From: Amycolatopsis lurida
GTDB lineage: Bacteria > Actinomycetota > Actinomycetes > Mycobacteriales > Pseudonocardiaceae
NCBI RefSeq assembly: GCF_900105055.1
Contig: NZ_FNTA01000004.1
Span: forward strand, 6,169,501-6,233,500
Reading direction: 5' to 3'
Length of the DNA stretch: 64,000 bases
Shown: positions 8,627 through 17,517 of the stretch, piece by piece
Numbering within the stretch: position 1 is the first letter of the stretch
How the letters are laid out: the number at the start of each line of letters is the position of its first letter
Made by a program: the position numbers and the translations under genes
The notes under the pieces: model-generated
What the model was told of the DNA's origin: nothing
Database searches by the model: none
Seen by the model: only the letters and a program-made list of their open reading frames with translations

Positions 8627-10039
8627 GGGCCGTGTCATGACAACCGTGTAAGCCACGGATGGACCAGGATCGGGTCGTCGGACGCGACCCAGAAAGGCTC
8701 CATCTGTGACCGAGAACACATCTGACCGGGAACCGGGCTCCGCGGCCGGCGAGGCGCTCGCTCGCGTGTTGCCACCGGACATGCTTGATGGGTTGGTGAA
8801 AGACGCGTATGCGAATGGCGGGGCGCTGGGTGCGCAAGAATTGCTGAACGAGATGACCAAGGCAGTGCTCGAACGGGCGCTGGATGCCGAAATGACCCAT
8901 CATCTCGGATATGAGAAAGGTGACCCTGCCGGGAACGGTTCCGGGAATTCCCGGAACGGCAGGTCCCCGAAAACCGTGTCCACCTCGAATGGCCCGGTCG
9001 AGCTGGTGGTGCCGCGTGACCGGAATGGCTCGTTCGAACCGGCGATCGTGCCGAAACGTGCACGCAGGCTGGGTAATATCGATGAGGCGATCCTGTCGCT
9101 GTATTCGCGCGGCATGACCACCCGGGACATCGAATCCCATTTGCGTGAAGTATATGGCGTGAACGTGTCACGGGAATTGATCTCCAACGTGACCGAGGTG
9201 GTGGCCGACGAGATCGCGTTATGGCAATCCCGGCCTTTGGACGAGATGTACCCGATTCTTTATGTCGACGGTCTGCGGCTGCGGGTCAAGGACAAGGGCG
9301 TGGTCACCTCCAAGGTCGCCTACCTGGCCATCGGTGTGGACATGGAAGGGCGTAAACACGCCCTCGGCCTCTGGATCGCCGACACCGAAGCGGCGAAGTT
9401 CTGGGCCAAAGTCGTCACCGACCTGCGCAACCGTGGCGTAAAAGACATCCTGATCGCCTGCTGCGACGGTCTGACCGGACTGCCTGACGCGATCCGCGGC
9501 GCGTTTCCCGAGACCGTGGTCCAAACCTGCGTCGTGCACGTGATCCGCAACGCCATGCGCTTTATCGCCTATGGCGACAGGAAGAAGGTCGCCGCCGCCA
9601 TGCGGGAAATCTATACCGCGCCGACACTCGAGGCAGCCGAGATCGCGCTCACGCGTTTCGACAAGGACTTCGGCACGCAATACCCGGCCGCTATCCAGGT
9701 GTGGCGGCACACCTGGAACGACTTTACGCCATTCCTTGACTATCCACCCGAACACCGCCGGATCGTCTACACCACAAACCTGATCGAGAACATCAACTTC
9801 CAGCTCCGAAAAATCACCAAGAACCGCGGCCATTTCGACAGCGACACCGCCGCGACAAAACTGCTCTACCTAGGACTCCGCAACATCACCAGCAACCGGG
9901 GCGGACCATCAGGAACAGGAACCCGAGGCTGGAAACAAGCACTCAACACCCTCGCCGCACTCTTCCCAGACCGACTGCCACTCCACTAAAATAAGAGAAC
10001 AAATCGTCCGAGGCTTACACGGAAATCATGACAGAGCCC
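8627..10039 (+). mobile_element. IS256-family insertion sequence
   Basis: Inverted ends read GGGCCGTGTCATGA on the left and TCATGACAGAGCCC on the right, extended by CCGTGTAAGCC inside. The ~1.4 kb element carries one complete transposase gene. No 8-9 bp target duplication is seen; the left flank is the truncated sister element and the right flank an IS3 fragment. Isolated pieces of the same family recur at 23578-23600 and 27117-27161. Confidence 0.85.
8706..9989 (+). CDS. IS256-family (Mutator-type) transposase
   Basis: A 427-residue transposase starts at GTG 8706. Family signatures are present in order: HHLGYEKGDPAG, NSRNGRSPKTV, the LYSRGMTTRDI block, LDEMYPILYVDGLRL with the first catalytic Asp, ILIACCDGLTGLPDAI with the second Asp, QTCVVHVIRNAMRF, and the C-terminal YTTNLIENINFQLRK block holding the Glu. 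Length and motif order are complete, so it is likely functional. The last ~40 residues differ from the commoner actinobacterial version seen at 41435-42775, so these are two distinct IS256 subtypes. Confidence 0.93.
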   Translation: MTENTSDREPGSAAGEALARVLPPDMLDGLVKDAYANGGALGAQELLNEMTKAVLERALDAEMTHHLGYEKGDPAGNGSGNSRNGRSPKTVSTSNGPVELVVPRDRNGSFEPAIVPKRARRLGNIDEAILSLYSRGMTTRDIESHLREVYGVNVSRELISNVTEVVADEIALWQSRPLDEMYPILYVDGLRLRVKDKGVVTSKVAYLAIGVDMEGRKHALGLWIADTEAAKFWAKVVTDLRNRGVKDILIACCDGLTGLPDAIRGAFPETVVQTCVVHVIRNAMRFIAYGDRKKVAAAMREIYTAPTLEAAEIALTRFDKDFGTQYPAAIQVWRHTWNDFTPFLDYPPEHRRIVYTTNLIENINFQLRKITKNRGHFDSDTAATKLLYLGLRNITSNRGGPSGTGTRGWKQALNTLAALFPDRLPLH

Positions 10040-10435
10040 TGGTCCTATCGACAACAGTCAGAACACCGCCCTCGTCGTGAAGGCCTGGAGATGGCACTCA
10101 CCAACCGGAATCCTAATCCTAGCGCCGTCTTTCACTCCGACCACGGCGTGCAATTCACGTCCTGGACCTTCACCAACCGAGTCAAGGCCGCCGGGCTGAT
10201 GCCCTTGCCCGGAACCGTCGGTGACGGATACGACAACGCGATGATGGAGTCGTTCTGGTCGAAGATGCAGACCGAATTTCTCGACCGAAGAAAATGGAAA
10301 ACCCGGACCGAACTTGCCAACGAGATCTTCCAGTACCTCGAGATCTTCCACAACCGGCAACGTCGCCATTCCAAACTCGGATACCTCACCCCAGTCGAAT
10401 ATGAAAGACTCCACGAACTACAACAACCCGTCTGA
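10040..10435 (+). pseudogene. IS3-family transposase OrfB, C-terminal fragment
   Basis: Residues from FHSDHGVQFTSW (second catalytic Asp) to YDNAMMESFWSKMQTEF (Glu) and the end block FHNRQRRHSKLGYLTPVEYE identify the C-terminal third of an IS3 OrfB. The first Asp and all N-terminal parts are missing. The piece begins abruptly at the IS256 right end, and one base appears deleted near 10090, shifting the frame. It is inactive debris. Confidence 0.85.
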
Positions 10436-10476
10436 CACTCCACAGACGACGGTCCGGAGACAGGGGGCAACGCCAC

Positions 10477-10500
10477 CCTGTCCACCATTCGGGGTGAACC
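10477..10500 (+). repeat. orphan IS3 right-end repeat
   Basis: The 24-bp sequence beginning CCTGTCCACCATTCGGGG is identical to the right terminus of the IS3 element at 21785-21808. It recurs inverted with one mismatch at 13463-13486. It lies outside any IS3 body here, so it marks a deleted copy. The LuxR regulator gene 10880-13222 sits between the two oppositely oriented ends. Confidence 0.75.
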
Positions 10501-10879
10501 GCAGCCGAAGGGAGGCCGCAGCATCGAAGTGTGTAAAAGCCGCCCTATGTTCGCCTCTGCGCGCTGCAGCAGGATGCCGTGGCTGTGGTGCGCGAGGCTG
10601 TGAACAACCTTAGCCTCCAGCAGATCGCACCGAGGTTGGCTGGTCGCCGACCAACGCCGGTGCCCAAGGCGCCATGTCAACACCGTTATGGCGGCAACAA
10701 TGACACGCGGTCAACGGCTTCGGCCCGGACCCGTGCACTTCGTGCCCCTGGCGACTGCGTAGTGTAGGCGGTGGTCGGCGACGACGTCACCGCGCCGCCG
10801 GTACTGGTCAACCACGGTTCTCCGCTGGCGGCACCGCATCCAGCGCTGGTCCAACTCGCCGGCTGGACTCACGATCCCC
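10501..10879 (-). other. non-coding stretch after the LuxR gene
   Basis: About 380 bases lie between the orphan IS3 end and the 3' end of the minus-strand LuxR gene. I see no gene with codon bias and no convincing terminator. Confidence 0.35.
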
Positions 10880-13222
10880 TCAGGCCAACTTGTTCCGTCG
10901 CTCGACGACCCACACCCCGATCTGCGTCCGCGACTCGAACCCGAGCTTGGCGAGGATGTGCTGGACATGGGCCTCGACGGTACGGCGGGAGATCGCCAAG
11001 TCGACCGCGATCGCCTTGTTCGTCTCTCCTCTCACGATCAGCTCCGCGATTTGTTCCTCACGCCTGGTCAGCACCGATTCACTAGCCGCAAGCGCCGCCT
11101 TCGGCGAAGCCGCACTCGTGGCGAGCACGAAAGTGACCGCGTGCCGGAGATCGATCGCCTGAGCGGCTCCCTCGGCGAAGGCCGCCTCGAACTGGACGGA
11201 GTCCAGAGACCTTCGCGCCGCCAGCTCGCAGTCTCTGTGCGGTGCCCGCCATGTCTCCGAGTCGAGCATCGTCGCACCGCCTGCGCGCAACCATAACCGG
11301 TGGGCGACACCGAGCAACTTCGCGCACACCAGTGCGTTTCCCATCGCCGACGCGATCCAAGCGCACAGTTCCACGATCATCACCTGGCCGAGAAGGTCGC
11401 CGAACTTCGACTTGAGCATCAGTCCTTGTCGCGCATCGCGCAGGGCGTCCGCGATTCTGCCAAGCTGCCACTCGGCAAGGGCGAGGGTGTAGAGCGCATT
11501 CGCCCGAATGCACTGCTCGCCGTGTTCGTCTGCGATGGCGATGGCCCTGCGTGCTAGGTCCTCGGTGAGGCCAAGCTGTCCAGAGAAACCAGCTACCATC
11601 CCCCGCGCCGCATACGCCAGGATCACATTGCAGTTCACAAGCCCGGCTCCCTCGTAGCAGGCCAAGCACTCGACATACGCCGCCTCGGCCAGTGAGTACT
11701 TGGTCCGCACCAGGGCGGAGCCGCCCTGCGCAAGGAGCGCGTTGCCCAGCGCCACCGGATCTTCAAGATCACGAGCCTGCGCCACGGCCTCGGCTGCCAT
11801 GGCGGCGGTAGCCTCCGCGTCGCCCAGTGCCGTCGCGGCATAGACTCGGATCAGCATCGCGTGGATGCGTAAGTCCGCCGGCAGCTCGGGTAGCGCCAGC
11901 ACGCGATCGATCCAATGCAACCCTTCTCCGAAGTACCCGCAGTGAACCCAGTAAAACTCCAGGTCTACCGCGATGCGCGCGCCGCGAACCGAGGCCTCCG
12001 GGATCCGCAGGTAGAACTCGAACGCGGCTCCCAGGTTGCCGCGTTCCTGTTGGACCTCTGCAATCACCTCGAGTTGATGCGGCCCCAGCCACGCCGCGCT
12101 CAGCCGATGCACCATGTCACCGAAGAACTCCGCGTGCCGACGCTGAACTGCGGCGCTCTCGCCGGCCTCGAGCAGTTTGTGCACACCGAACTGACGCAGT
12201 GTCTCCAGCATGCGATAGCGGGCTACGCCATGGTCGACATCACGGATGAGGATCGATTTGTCAGCGAGTCCGCTGAACAGATCCAGCAGATCAACATCCT
12301 CACAGGCCTCGACACACACTGCTTCGGCTGCATGGAGTGTGAATCCGTCGACGAAGACCGACAGCCGGGACCACAAGCGTGCTTCGGCAGGCGTGCACAG
12401 CTGATAACTCCAGTCAACTGCGGACGCAAAGGTGCGATGACGTAGTGGACCCGACCGATTGCTCTTCGCCAGCAGCCGAAAGCAGTCCTTCAACCGCTCA
12501 GCCATCTCAGCGAGTGTGATGACTCTCAGCCATGGGACGGCCAGCTCGATGGCAAGCGGTATGCCGTCGAGGGCATAACAGATCTTCGTCACGAGCTCTC
12601 GGTCCTGTGCGGAGCCGAAGGACTTGCCAACGCACGACTTGAGCCGCTCCTCGAACAGAGCAACGGCGTCGCCCCGGCTACCGCTGCGAGGCGCCCCGAC
12701 TCCCTGCACCGCGAGCGGCTGCACCGACAACAACTGCTCACCGTTGACATCAAGCACTTGCCGGCTGGTGGCCAGCACACACACAGAGGCTGTGCTCTGC
12801 AACAACGTCTCTACGAATTCGGCACACGCATCAACCAGATGTTCGCAATTATCCATCAACAGCAGCATGGACCTGGACTGCAGGAAGTCGATGACCTGTA
12901 CGACCGGATCTTTCGTCGCGCCGTTCAGGCCCAACTGCGCCGCCACCACCCGCGGCAACAGGCCAGCATCCTCCACCACGTCCAACCGCACCATACAGAC
13001 ACCGCCGGGGAAACGATCAGCGGCCTCGCGCGCCGCCCGGACTGCGAGTCGCGTTTTTCCGACACCAACTGGTCCGACCAGTGTCAGCAGGCGACCGGTC
13101 GACAGTAACCGGCTGAGCTCGGCGAGTTCGCTATCTCGACCGACGAAACTGGTGACTTCGATGGGCAGATTGCCGTGTATCGACAACGCCGAAGATGTAC
13201 AGCCATCACCATTCGAAGGCAT
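10880..13222 (-). CDS. LuxR-type regulator with N-terminal NB-ARC-like ATPase
   Basis: A 780-residue protein if it starts at ATG 13222, which has a GTAGGA ribosome binding site. An upstream in-frame start at 13324 would add 34 low-complexity residues. Just after LPIEVTSFVGRDSELAEL comes a Walker A (LVGPVGVGKTRLA), then LLLMDNCEHLVDA as Walker B and VLATSRQVL as sensor. This is the arrangement of STAND ATPases of the AfsR/NB-ARC type. The centre is alpha-helical (TPR-like). The C-terminus is a LuxR helix-turn-helix (LTRREEQIAELIVRGETNKAIA...SRRTVEAHV). It is a cytosolic DNA-binding regulator gated by nucleotide binding. Its target is unknown; no operon partner remains because IS3 fragments lie on both sides. 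Confidence 0.85.
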   Translation of the reverse strand: MPSNGDGCTSSALSIHGNLPIEVTSFVGRDSELAELSRLLSTGRLLTLVGPVGVGKTRLAVRAAREAADRFPGGVCMVRLDVVEDAGLLPRVVAAQLGLNGATKDPVVQVIDFLQSRSMLLLMDNCEHLVDACAEFVETLLQSTASVCVLATSRQVLDVNGEQLLSVQPLAVQGVGAPRSGSRGDAVALFEERLKSCVGKSFGSAQDRELVTKICYALDGIPLAIELAVPWLRVITLAEMAERLKDCFRLLAKSNRSGPLRHRTFASAVDWSYQLCTPAEARLWSRLSVFVDGFTLHAAEAVCVEACEDVDLLDLFSGLADKSILIRDVDHGVARYRMLETLRQFGVHKLLEAGESAAVQRRHAEFFGDMVHRLSAAWLGPHQLEVIAEVQQERGNLGAAFEFYLRIPEASVRGARIAVDLEFYWVHCGYFGEGLHWIDRVLALPELPADLRIHAMLIRVYAATALGDAEATAAMAAEAVAQARDLEDPVALGNALLAQGGSALVRTKYSLAEAAYVECLACYEGAGLVNCNVILAYAARGMVAGFSGQLGLTEDLARRAIAIADEHGEQCIRANALYTLALAEWQLGRIADALRDARQGLMLKSKFGDLLGQVMIVELCAWIASAMGNALVCAKLLGVAHRLWLRAGGATMLDSETWRAPHRDCELAARRSLDSVQFEAAFAEGAAQAIDLRHAVTFVLATSAASPKAALAASESVLTRREEQIAELIVRGETNKAIAVDLAISRRTVEAHVQHILAKLGFESRTQIGVWVVERRNKLA

Positions 13223-13462
13223 ACTGATCCTACCGCTCGCATCGGTTGACGGTAAAACAAGCGAAACCGCAGGCCGCGGCGCTAGTGCTTGTCCGGCCCC
13301 CCTCCTTGAGATCGAACCGACCACTTCCCACTACATCGACGGGCCCGTAGCGTAAGCCACGTTGCCCCAAGAGCAGCAGCCAAGGACGTCGACCCGTTAC
13401 GCGCTTCACTCAATCGGACCATTGTCGCCACGCAGCTTCGAACGTCAGTCATGAGTCAATGA

Positions 13463-14085
13463 GGTTCCCCCCGAATGGTGGACAGGGGCTTACGAGGATT
13501 CAGGCGGCCGTTCGGAGTGACTGCTCGAACTTGTCAGGGCTGAGCATTCCGATAGCGGAGTGCCGCCGCGTACTGTTATAGAAATTGATCCATTTGTCAA
13601 TCGTGGCAACGAGTTCTGTCTTCGTGGTGTGGGTGTGCCGGTAGTAGTGCTCGTGTTTGAACGTCGACCAGAACGACTCCGCTGGGCTGTTGTCCCAGCA
13701 GATCCCGGTCGCGCCCATCGACCGGCGCAGGCTGTGCCGGAAGCACGCCTTCGCTGTCAGGTGCGCGGTGTACTCGCCACCGCGGTCGGAATGCAGGATG
13801 GCGCCACGGCATCTGCCGCCACGGACGGCCACGGCGGCATCGATCGCGTCGGTGACCATCTCGGCGCCGATGTGGTCGGATACGCTGTAGCCCAGCACTT
13901 TCCGGGAGCGTCCGTCCCGGATCGCGCATAGGAACATGTCACCCTGACCGCATGTCAGGTATGTGATGTCGGTCAGCCAGACCGCGTCGGGCCGGTCCTG
14001 GTCGAAGTGGCGGTCGACCAGATCCGGTGGGAACGACGCGGCCGGATCGGCGACTGTCGTCTTCACCCTGAACGTGCGCGGGCTA
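13463..14085 (-). pseudogene. IS3-family OrfB fragment with right end
   Basis: On the minus strand the frame 13500-14066 encodes the catalytic part of an IS3 OrfB: VWLTDITYLTCGQG (Asp), ILHSDRGGEYT (Asp), CWDNSPAESFWSTFKHE (Glu) and the end block RRHSAIGMLSPDKFE. It is closely related to the copy at 20469-21806. The right-end repeat is at 13463-13486. OrfA and the first half of OrfB are gone; the sequence breaks at about 14085 into an IS481 fragment. Confidence 0.88.
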
Positions 14086-14195
14086 ATTGTATGAGGCCAT
14101 GATGTTGGTGACGCCGGTGTTGAGCCGGGATGCTGGTGGTTGATCTCCGGCGGCGGTGTGGGGTCGATGGTAGTTGTAGTGCACGTTCCAGGTGG
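14086..14195 (-). pseudogene. IS481/IS3-type transposase C-terminal fragment
   Basis: The minus-strand frame reads WNVHYNYHRPHTAAG and ends ...VTNIMASYN followed by TAG at about 14083-14085. HYNYHRPHTAxG is the usual C-terminal block of IS481-type integrases. Only the last ~37 codons remain; IS701 copy B was inserted into its CTAG at 14196. Confidence 0.75.
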
Positions 14196-14199
14196 CTAG

Positions 14200-15627
14200 T
14201 ATGGCAGCCGCAGTGTGGGATGTTTGGCGCGTTGTCGCTGGTAGTGGCTGTGGCGGGCGCGGGTTTGGTGGCGTCGTCGCCACAGCGACCAGTGATCGGT
14301 GTGGGCTTCGGGGTGGGTGGGGTCGGTGAGAGTGGACCAGAGTCGTCTGATCTCATTGCAGGATAAGGAATTAGCTGTTCTTCCTGTGCTGCGCCGCCCC
14401 TTTTTCGTCACGGAGACGCTCGGCGTGGGCGGTGGCGGTGAGGAACGCGGCGGCGAGCATGGACAGGGTGATGTGCCGGTACCAGGCGTCGTATTTGCGG
14501 ACCTGATAGTGGTCCAGCCCAGTCTCGTTCTTGGTGAACTGGAAGGTTTCCTCGACCGCCCACCGGCTTCCGGCGACCCGGACGAGCTCGGCGATCGGCG
14601 CCGGGTAGGTGGAGTGACAGATGTAGTAGGCCAACTCGCTGGGCTTGCTGATCGAGCGGCGCACCAGCAGCTGCTGTCCACCGGGGGTGGCGGGATCGAT
14701 CAGCAGCCAGTCGTAGAGCCGGTGTCCTTTGCTGCCCACGCCGGCGGAAAGTCGTTGCCATCCCTTCGATCCCGCGCTGCGGGCCAGCTCGTCGGCTCGC
14801 GCTTTTCCTGCCGGGGTGTCGAACCGATGGTCGCAGGAGATCGCCATAACGTAGTTCAGCCCGGCCTGCTCGCACCAGGAACGCAGGCCAGGATTGTCGC
14901 CGTAGGCCTCATCGGCGGTGAACCACTCGACGTCAGCGCCGGCGTCGAGCAGCCGTTCCAGCATCCGCTGGGCAAGTTCGGGTTTGGTCGCGAAGCCGAC
15001 CGCATCGCCGATTCCGGCTTCCTCGCAGCGTTTCCGATCGTCGGTCCAGGACGTGGGAAGGTAGAGCTCGCGGTCGATCAACGCCCGTCCCCGCGGCGAG
15101 ACGTAGGTCAGGAACACACCGAGCTGGCAGTTCTCGATCCGCCCCGCGGTGCCCGAGTATTGCCGCTGCACCCCGGCGGATTTGATGCCCTTCTTGAGAA
15201 AACCGGTCTCGTCGGCCACCACCACACCGCCGGGATCACCAAGATGGGCCAGCACGTAGGAGCGAACGTCGTCCCGGGCGGCCTCGGCGTCCCAGCGGTA
15301 GAAGTTCAGCAGACGCTGCATCCCGTCAGGAGCCAGATCACCGGCCTTTTCGGCCAGCGTCCAGGAGTTCTTCCGCTCCGCCCCGGACAGCAGCCCCAGC
15401 ACATACATCCGCGCCCGCCGCCGCGAGTCCGCCTGCGCGAAACGCCCCGCCACCAGCGCAAACACGTCATCAAACCCGGCCCGCCACCGAGCAAGACGAT
15501 CACCAGCTACAGTCCACGACGCGGCCACCGCGTCCTCTTCGAGATCCAACACACCTTGAAGTCGATCACGCGGTGGCCGTCCTCATGACCACGACACGCC
15601 GCCAGATCACACACTGCGGCTGCCGTA
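14200..15627 (-). mobile_element. IS701-family insertion sequence, copy B (inverted)
   Basis: Appears essentially identical to copy A but in the opposite orientation, 12.5 kb away; the right-end repeat differs at one base (TATGGCAGCC). It is flanked by CTAG (14196-14199) and TTAG (15628-15631). The TTAG is also the left flank of copy C, so B and C share one tetranucleotide. The pair A/B forms a long inverted repeat around the 3144-14199 segment. Confidence 0.92.
14371..15552 (-). CDS. IS701-family transposase (copy B)
   Basis: The 393 residues are identical to those of the transposase at 1791-2972, with the same catalytic blocks (VVVADETGFLKKG, FTADEAYGDN, SRWAVEETFQ). It carries the same frame change after the A-run and the same extra one-base shift within the tail, whose frame ends with TAG inside the flanking CTAG at 14196. 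Sharing the same lesion with copy A means that the element spread (or was duplicated) after the lesion arose, so the truncated product, or a helper in trans, supports transposition. Confidence 0.93.
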   Translation of the reverse strand: MLDLEEDAVAASWTVAGDRLARWRAGFDDVFALVAGRFAQADSRRRARMYVLGLLSGAERKNSWTLAEKAGDLAPDGMQRLLNFYRWDAEAARDDVRSYVLAHLGDPGGVVVADETGFLKKGIKSAGVQRQYSGTAGRIENCQLGVFLTYVSPRGRALIDRELYLPTSWTDDRKRCEEAGIGDAVGFATKPELAQRMLERLLDAGADVEWFTADEAYGDNPGLRSWCEQAGLNYVMAISCDHRFDTPAGKARADELARSAGSKGWQRLSAGVGSKGHRLYDWLLIDPATPGGQQLLVRRSISKPSELAYYICHSTYPAPIAELVRVAGSRWAVEETFQFTKNETGLDHYQVRKYDAWYRHITLSMLAAAFLTATAHAERLRDEKGAAQHRKNS

Positions 15628-15758
15628 TTAGTACTCCAGCCGCACTTCGTGATTAGTGGTCTGTCTTCGCTGGTAGTGGGCTTGCCGGGCCCGGTGTTGA
15701 TGGCGTCGGCGCCAGTGTGACCAGGCCCAGGTCGCGAGGCGGTCGAGCGGGGTGGTGA

Positions 15759-16955
15759 TCAGGTGTGCCAGGAGACGCTTGACCTCGCCCAGTGTGATTG
15801 GGATGAGGCCGCTATCAGGGCTTTTGGGGCTATCGCGGCGGTGACGGCCAGGTAGGTATGGGCGAGCATGGCCAGGGTGATGTGCCGGTACCAGGCGTCG
15901 TAGCGGCGTACCTGGTACTGATCCAGGCCGATGTCGGTCTTAGCGGTCTGGAAGCAGTCCTCGATCGCCCAGCGTGCCCCAGCGACCCGGATTAGTTCCT
16001 GATCGATCGTTCCTGTTGGGGCGCAACACAAGTAGTAGGCGATCTCATACTTTCCTTTACTGTTGCGGGTCAACGAACGGCGGGCGAGTAACCAGCGGCC
16101 CCAGACGGGTGGAGTGGTGTCGGAATAGGTGGGTAGTTCGGCGACGGCCCAGTCGAACATCCGTGGTCCTTTGGCGCCGTCTCCACAGCTTCGGCGTTTC
16201 CACGCGTCAGCGGGTGCGTGGGCGACGAGCGCGTCGGCGCGGGACGTGCCGGCCACCGCGGGGATGGTCTGGCTGCTGGGCACGGCCACGACATAGCCGA
16301 TCCGCTGATCTTCCAGCCAGCGACGGAATTTCGAGTCACCGCCGTAGGCTTCGTCGGCGGTGACCCAGGTGGCGGGCACGCCGGCGTCCAGAGCACGGGC
16401 GAGCATCCGCTGCGCGAGCACGGGTTTGGTCGCGAACTCGACCTCGTCGGGAACCGCTGCCTCGCGGCAGCGTTCCCTGTCGCTGGTCCAGGATTTCGGC
16501 ACATACAGCTCGCGGTCGATCAAGGTGCGTCCTTTGCTTGTGGCATAAGCACAAAACACGCCGAGCTGGCAGTTCTCGATGCGTCCGGCAGTGCCGGAAT
16601 ACTGGCGTTGCACCCCAGCAGATTTGGTGCCCTTCTTGAGAAATCCGGTCTCGTCCACAATCAACACACCGTCACGCTCACCCAGGTGACTGATCGCGTA
16701 GTCGCGGACATCATCACGGACGCCGTCAGCGTCCCAGGCCGCCGCGTTGAGCAGACGTTGCATACCATCCGGGGTGATATCCCCGGCAGCCTCGGCCAGT
16801 GTCCACCCGTTCTTGCCGGCCAGCGGCGCAAGCAAGCCACGCACATAGGCACGGGCCCTGCGTCGAGGTTCAGCCCGATGAAACCGTCCCGCGACCTGCG
16901 CAAACAGGTCATCCAACCCGGTAACCCAGGCAGCCAGATCATCATCACTCAGCAC
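15759..16955 (-). CDS. IS701-family transposase (copy C) with -1 frame tail
   Basis: A 398-residue DDE transposase, clearly homologous to A/B but divergent. Motifs: LIVDETGFLKKG, SAGVQRQYSGTAG, VTADEAYGGD and ARWAIEDCFQ. The frame ends at SSQSHWARSSVSWHT. In the -1 frame, starting exactly at the heptamer C CCA AAA (15828-15822, codons GCC-CCA-AAA-GCC), the sequence continues SPDSGLIPITLGEVKRLL and then the family's basic tail RRRHQHRARQAHYQRR, ending TAC-TAA across the TTAG flank. About 11 bases after the heptamer a 9-pair stem (GGCCUC/CCC with GGG/GAGGUC) can form. This looks like programmed frameshifting rather than decay. Confidence 0.88.
   Translation of the reverse strand: MLSDDDLAAWVTGLDDLFAQVAGRFHRAEPRRRARAYVRGLLAPLAGKNGWTLAEAAGDITPDGMQRLLNAAAWDADGVRDDVRDYAISHLGERDGVLIVDETGFLKKGTKSAGVQRQYSGTAGRIENCQLGVFCAYATSKGRTLIDRELYVPKSWTSDRERCREAAVPDEVEFATKPVLAQRMLARALDAGVPATWVTADEAYGGDSKFRRWLEDQRIGYVVAVPSSQTIPAVAGTSRADALVAHAPADAWKRRSCGDGAKGPRMFDWAVAELPTYSDTTPPVWGRWLLARRSLTRNSKGKYEIAYYLCCAPTGTIDQELIRVAGARWAIEDCFQTAKTDIGLDQYQVRRYDAWYRHITLAMLAHTYLAVTAAIAPKALIAASSQSHWARSSVSWHT
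15822..15828 (-). other. candidate -1 ribosomal slippery heptamer in IS701 copy C
   Basis: Read on the minus strand in the transposase frame: gcC CCA AAA gcc, which matches the X XXY YYZ pattern of bacterial -1 frameshift sites. The conserved C-terminal tail of IS701 transposases continues in the -1 frame directly from here. A hairpin can form about 11 bases downstream. Confidence 0.55.
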
Positions 16956-17006
16956 AAGATCGACACACTACCCGACCATCATCACAAAGTGCGGCTGAAG
17001 TACTAG

Positions 17007-17490
17007 TCCTGCAACGGCACTCGGATGAGTGGGTAGCCTCGTCGTTTGTAGTGGCTGGGGCGGGCTTGGTGTTGTCGTCGGCGGCGGAAGCGTGACCAGG
17101 AGCAGACGTGGTCGGCGGCGTCGGCGACACGCAGGATGAGTTTGGTGAGCAGGCGCCGGATCTCCGGTAGCGTGAATCCGATCACGCCGGGCTCGCTGAC
17201 ACCGATTCCCCTTTTATGGCAAGGGGTCGTGACACTGCGAGCCAGGCGTGGACGAGCATCGACAGGGTGATGTGGGCAAACCAAGCTCGTCACGATCGGA
17301 CCTGATATTGATCCAGACCGGCTTCGTTCGTGGCTTGGTGAAAACACTCCTCGATCCGCCACCGCGATCCAGCGATCCAGGCCAGGTCCAGCAGTGCCGA
17401 ACGGCGGGGCCCGTAGCAGACGTAGTAGGCGATCTCGGTCGGATCAGAGATCGAACGGCGGGCAGGCAGCCCCGCCCGATCGTCAACGGT
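17007..17490 (-). pseudogene. IS701-family remnant D
   Basis: The minus strand encodes the C-terminal half of a third IS701 subtype: ARRSISDPTEIAYYVCYG, SRWRIEECFHQATNEAGLD, an in-frame TGA near 17292, then ITLSMLVHAWLAVSRPLAI. In the -1 frame at an AAAAGGGG run (17215-17208) the tail follows as GFTLPEIRRLLTK...FRRRRQHQARPSHYKRR, ending with TAG inside CTAG 17003-17006. The element's N-terminal half is missing; the remnant runs into the start of the helicase gene. It is inactive. Confidence 0.82.
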
Positions 17491-17517
17491 CGTTGGCGAT
17501 CGGCTAACGTGCCTGGT

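Larger units (their letters stand above)
15632..17002 (-). mobile_element. IS701-family insertion sequence, copy C (different subtype)
   Basis: Ends are TACTCCAGCCGCACTTCGTG and, at the other side, the complement of TACTTCAGCCGCACTTTGTG. Flanks are TTAG (15628-15631) and CTAG (17003-17006). The element is 1371 bp. It abuts copy B on one side and remnant D on the other, with only 4 bases between each pair. It has the same orientation as B and D. Confidence 0.9.

Noticed and set aside
13222..13324. longer N-terminus for the LuxR-ATPase gene
   Set aside because: The extra 34 residues are low-complexity, whereas ATG 13222 has a GTAGGA site and sits at the normal distance before the ATPase domain.
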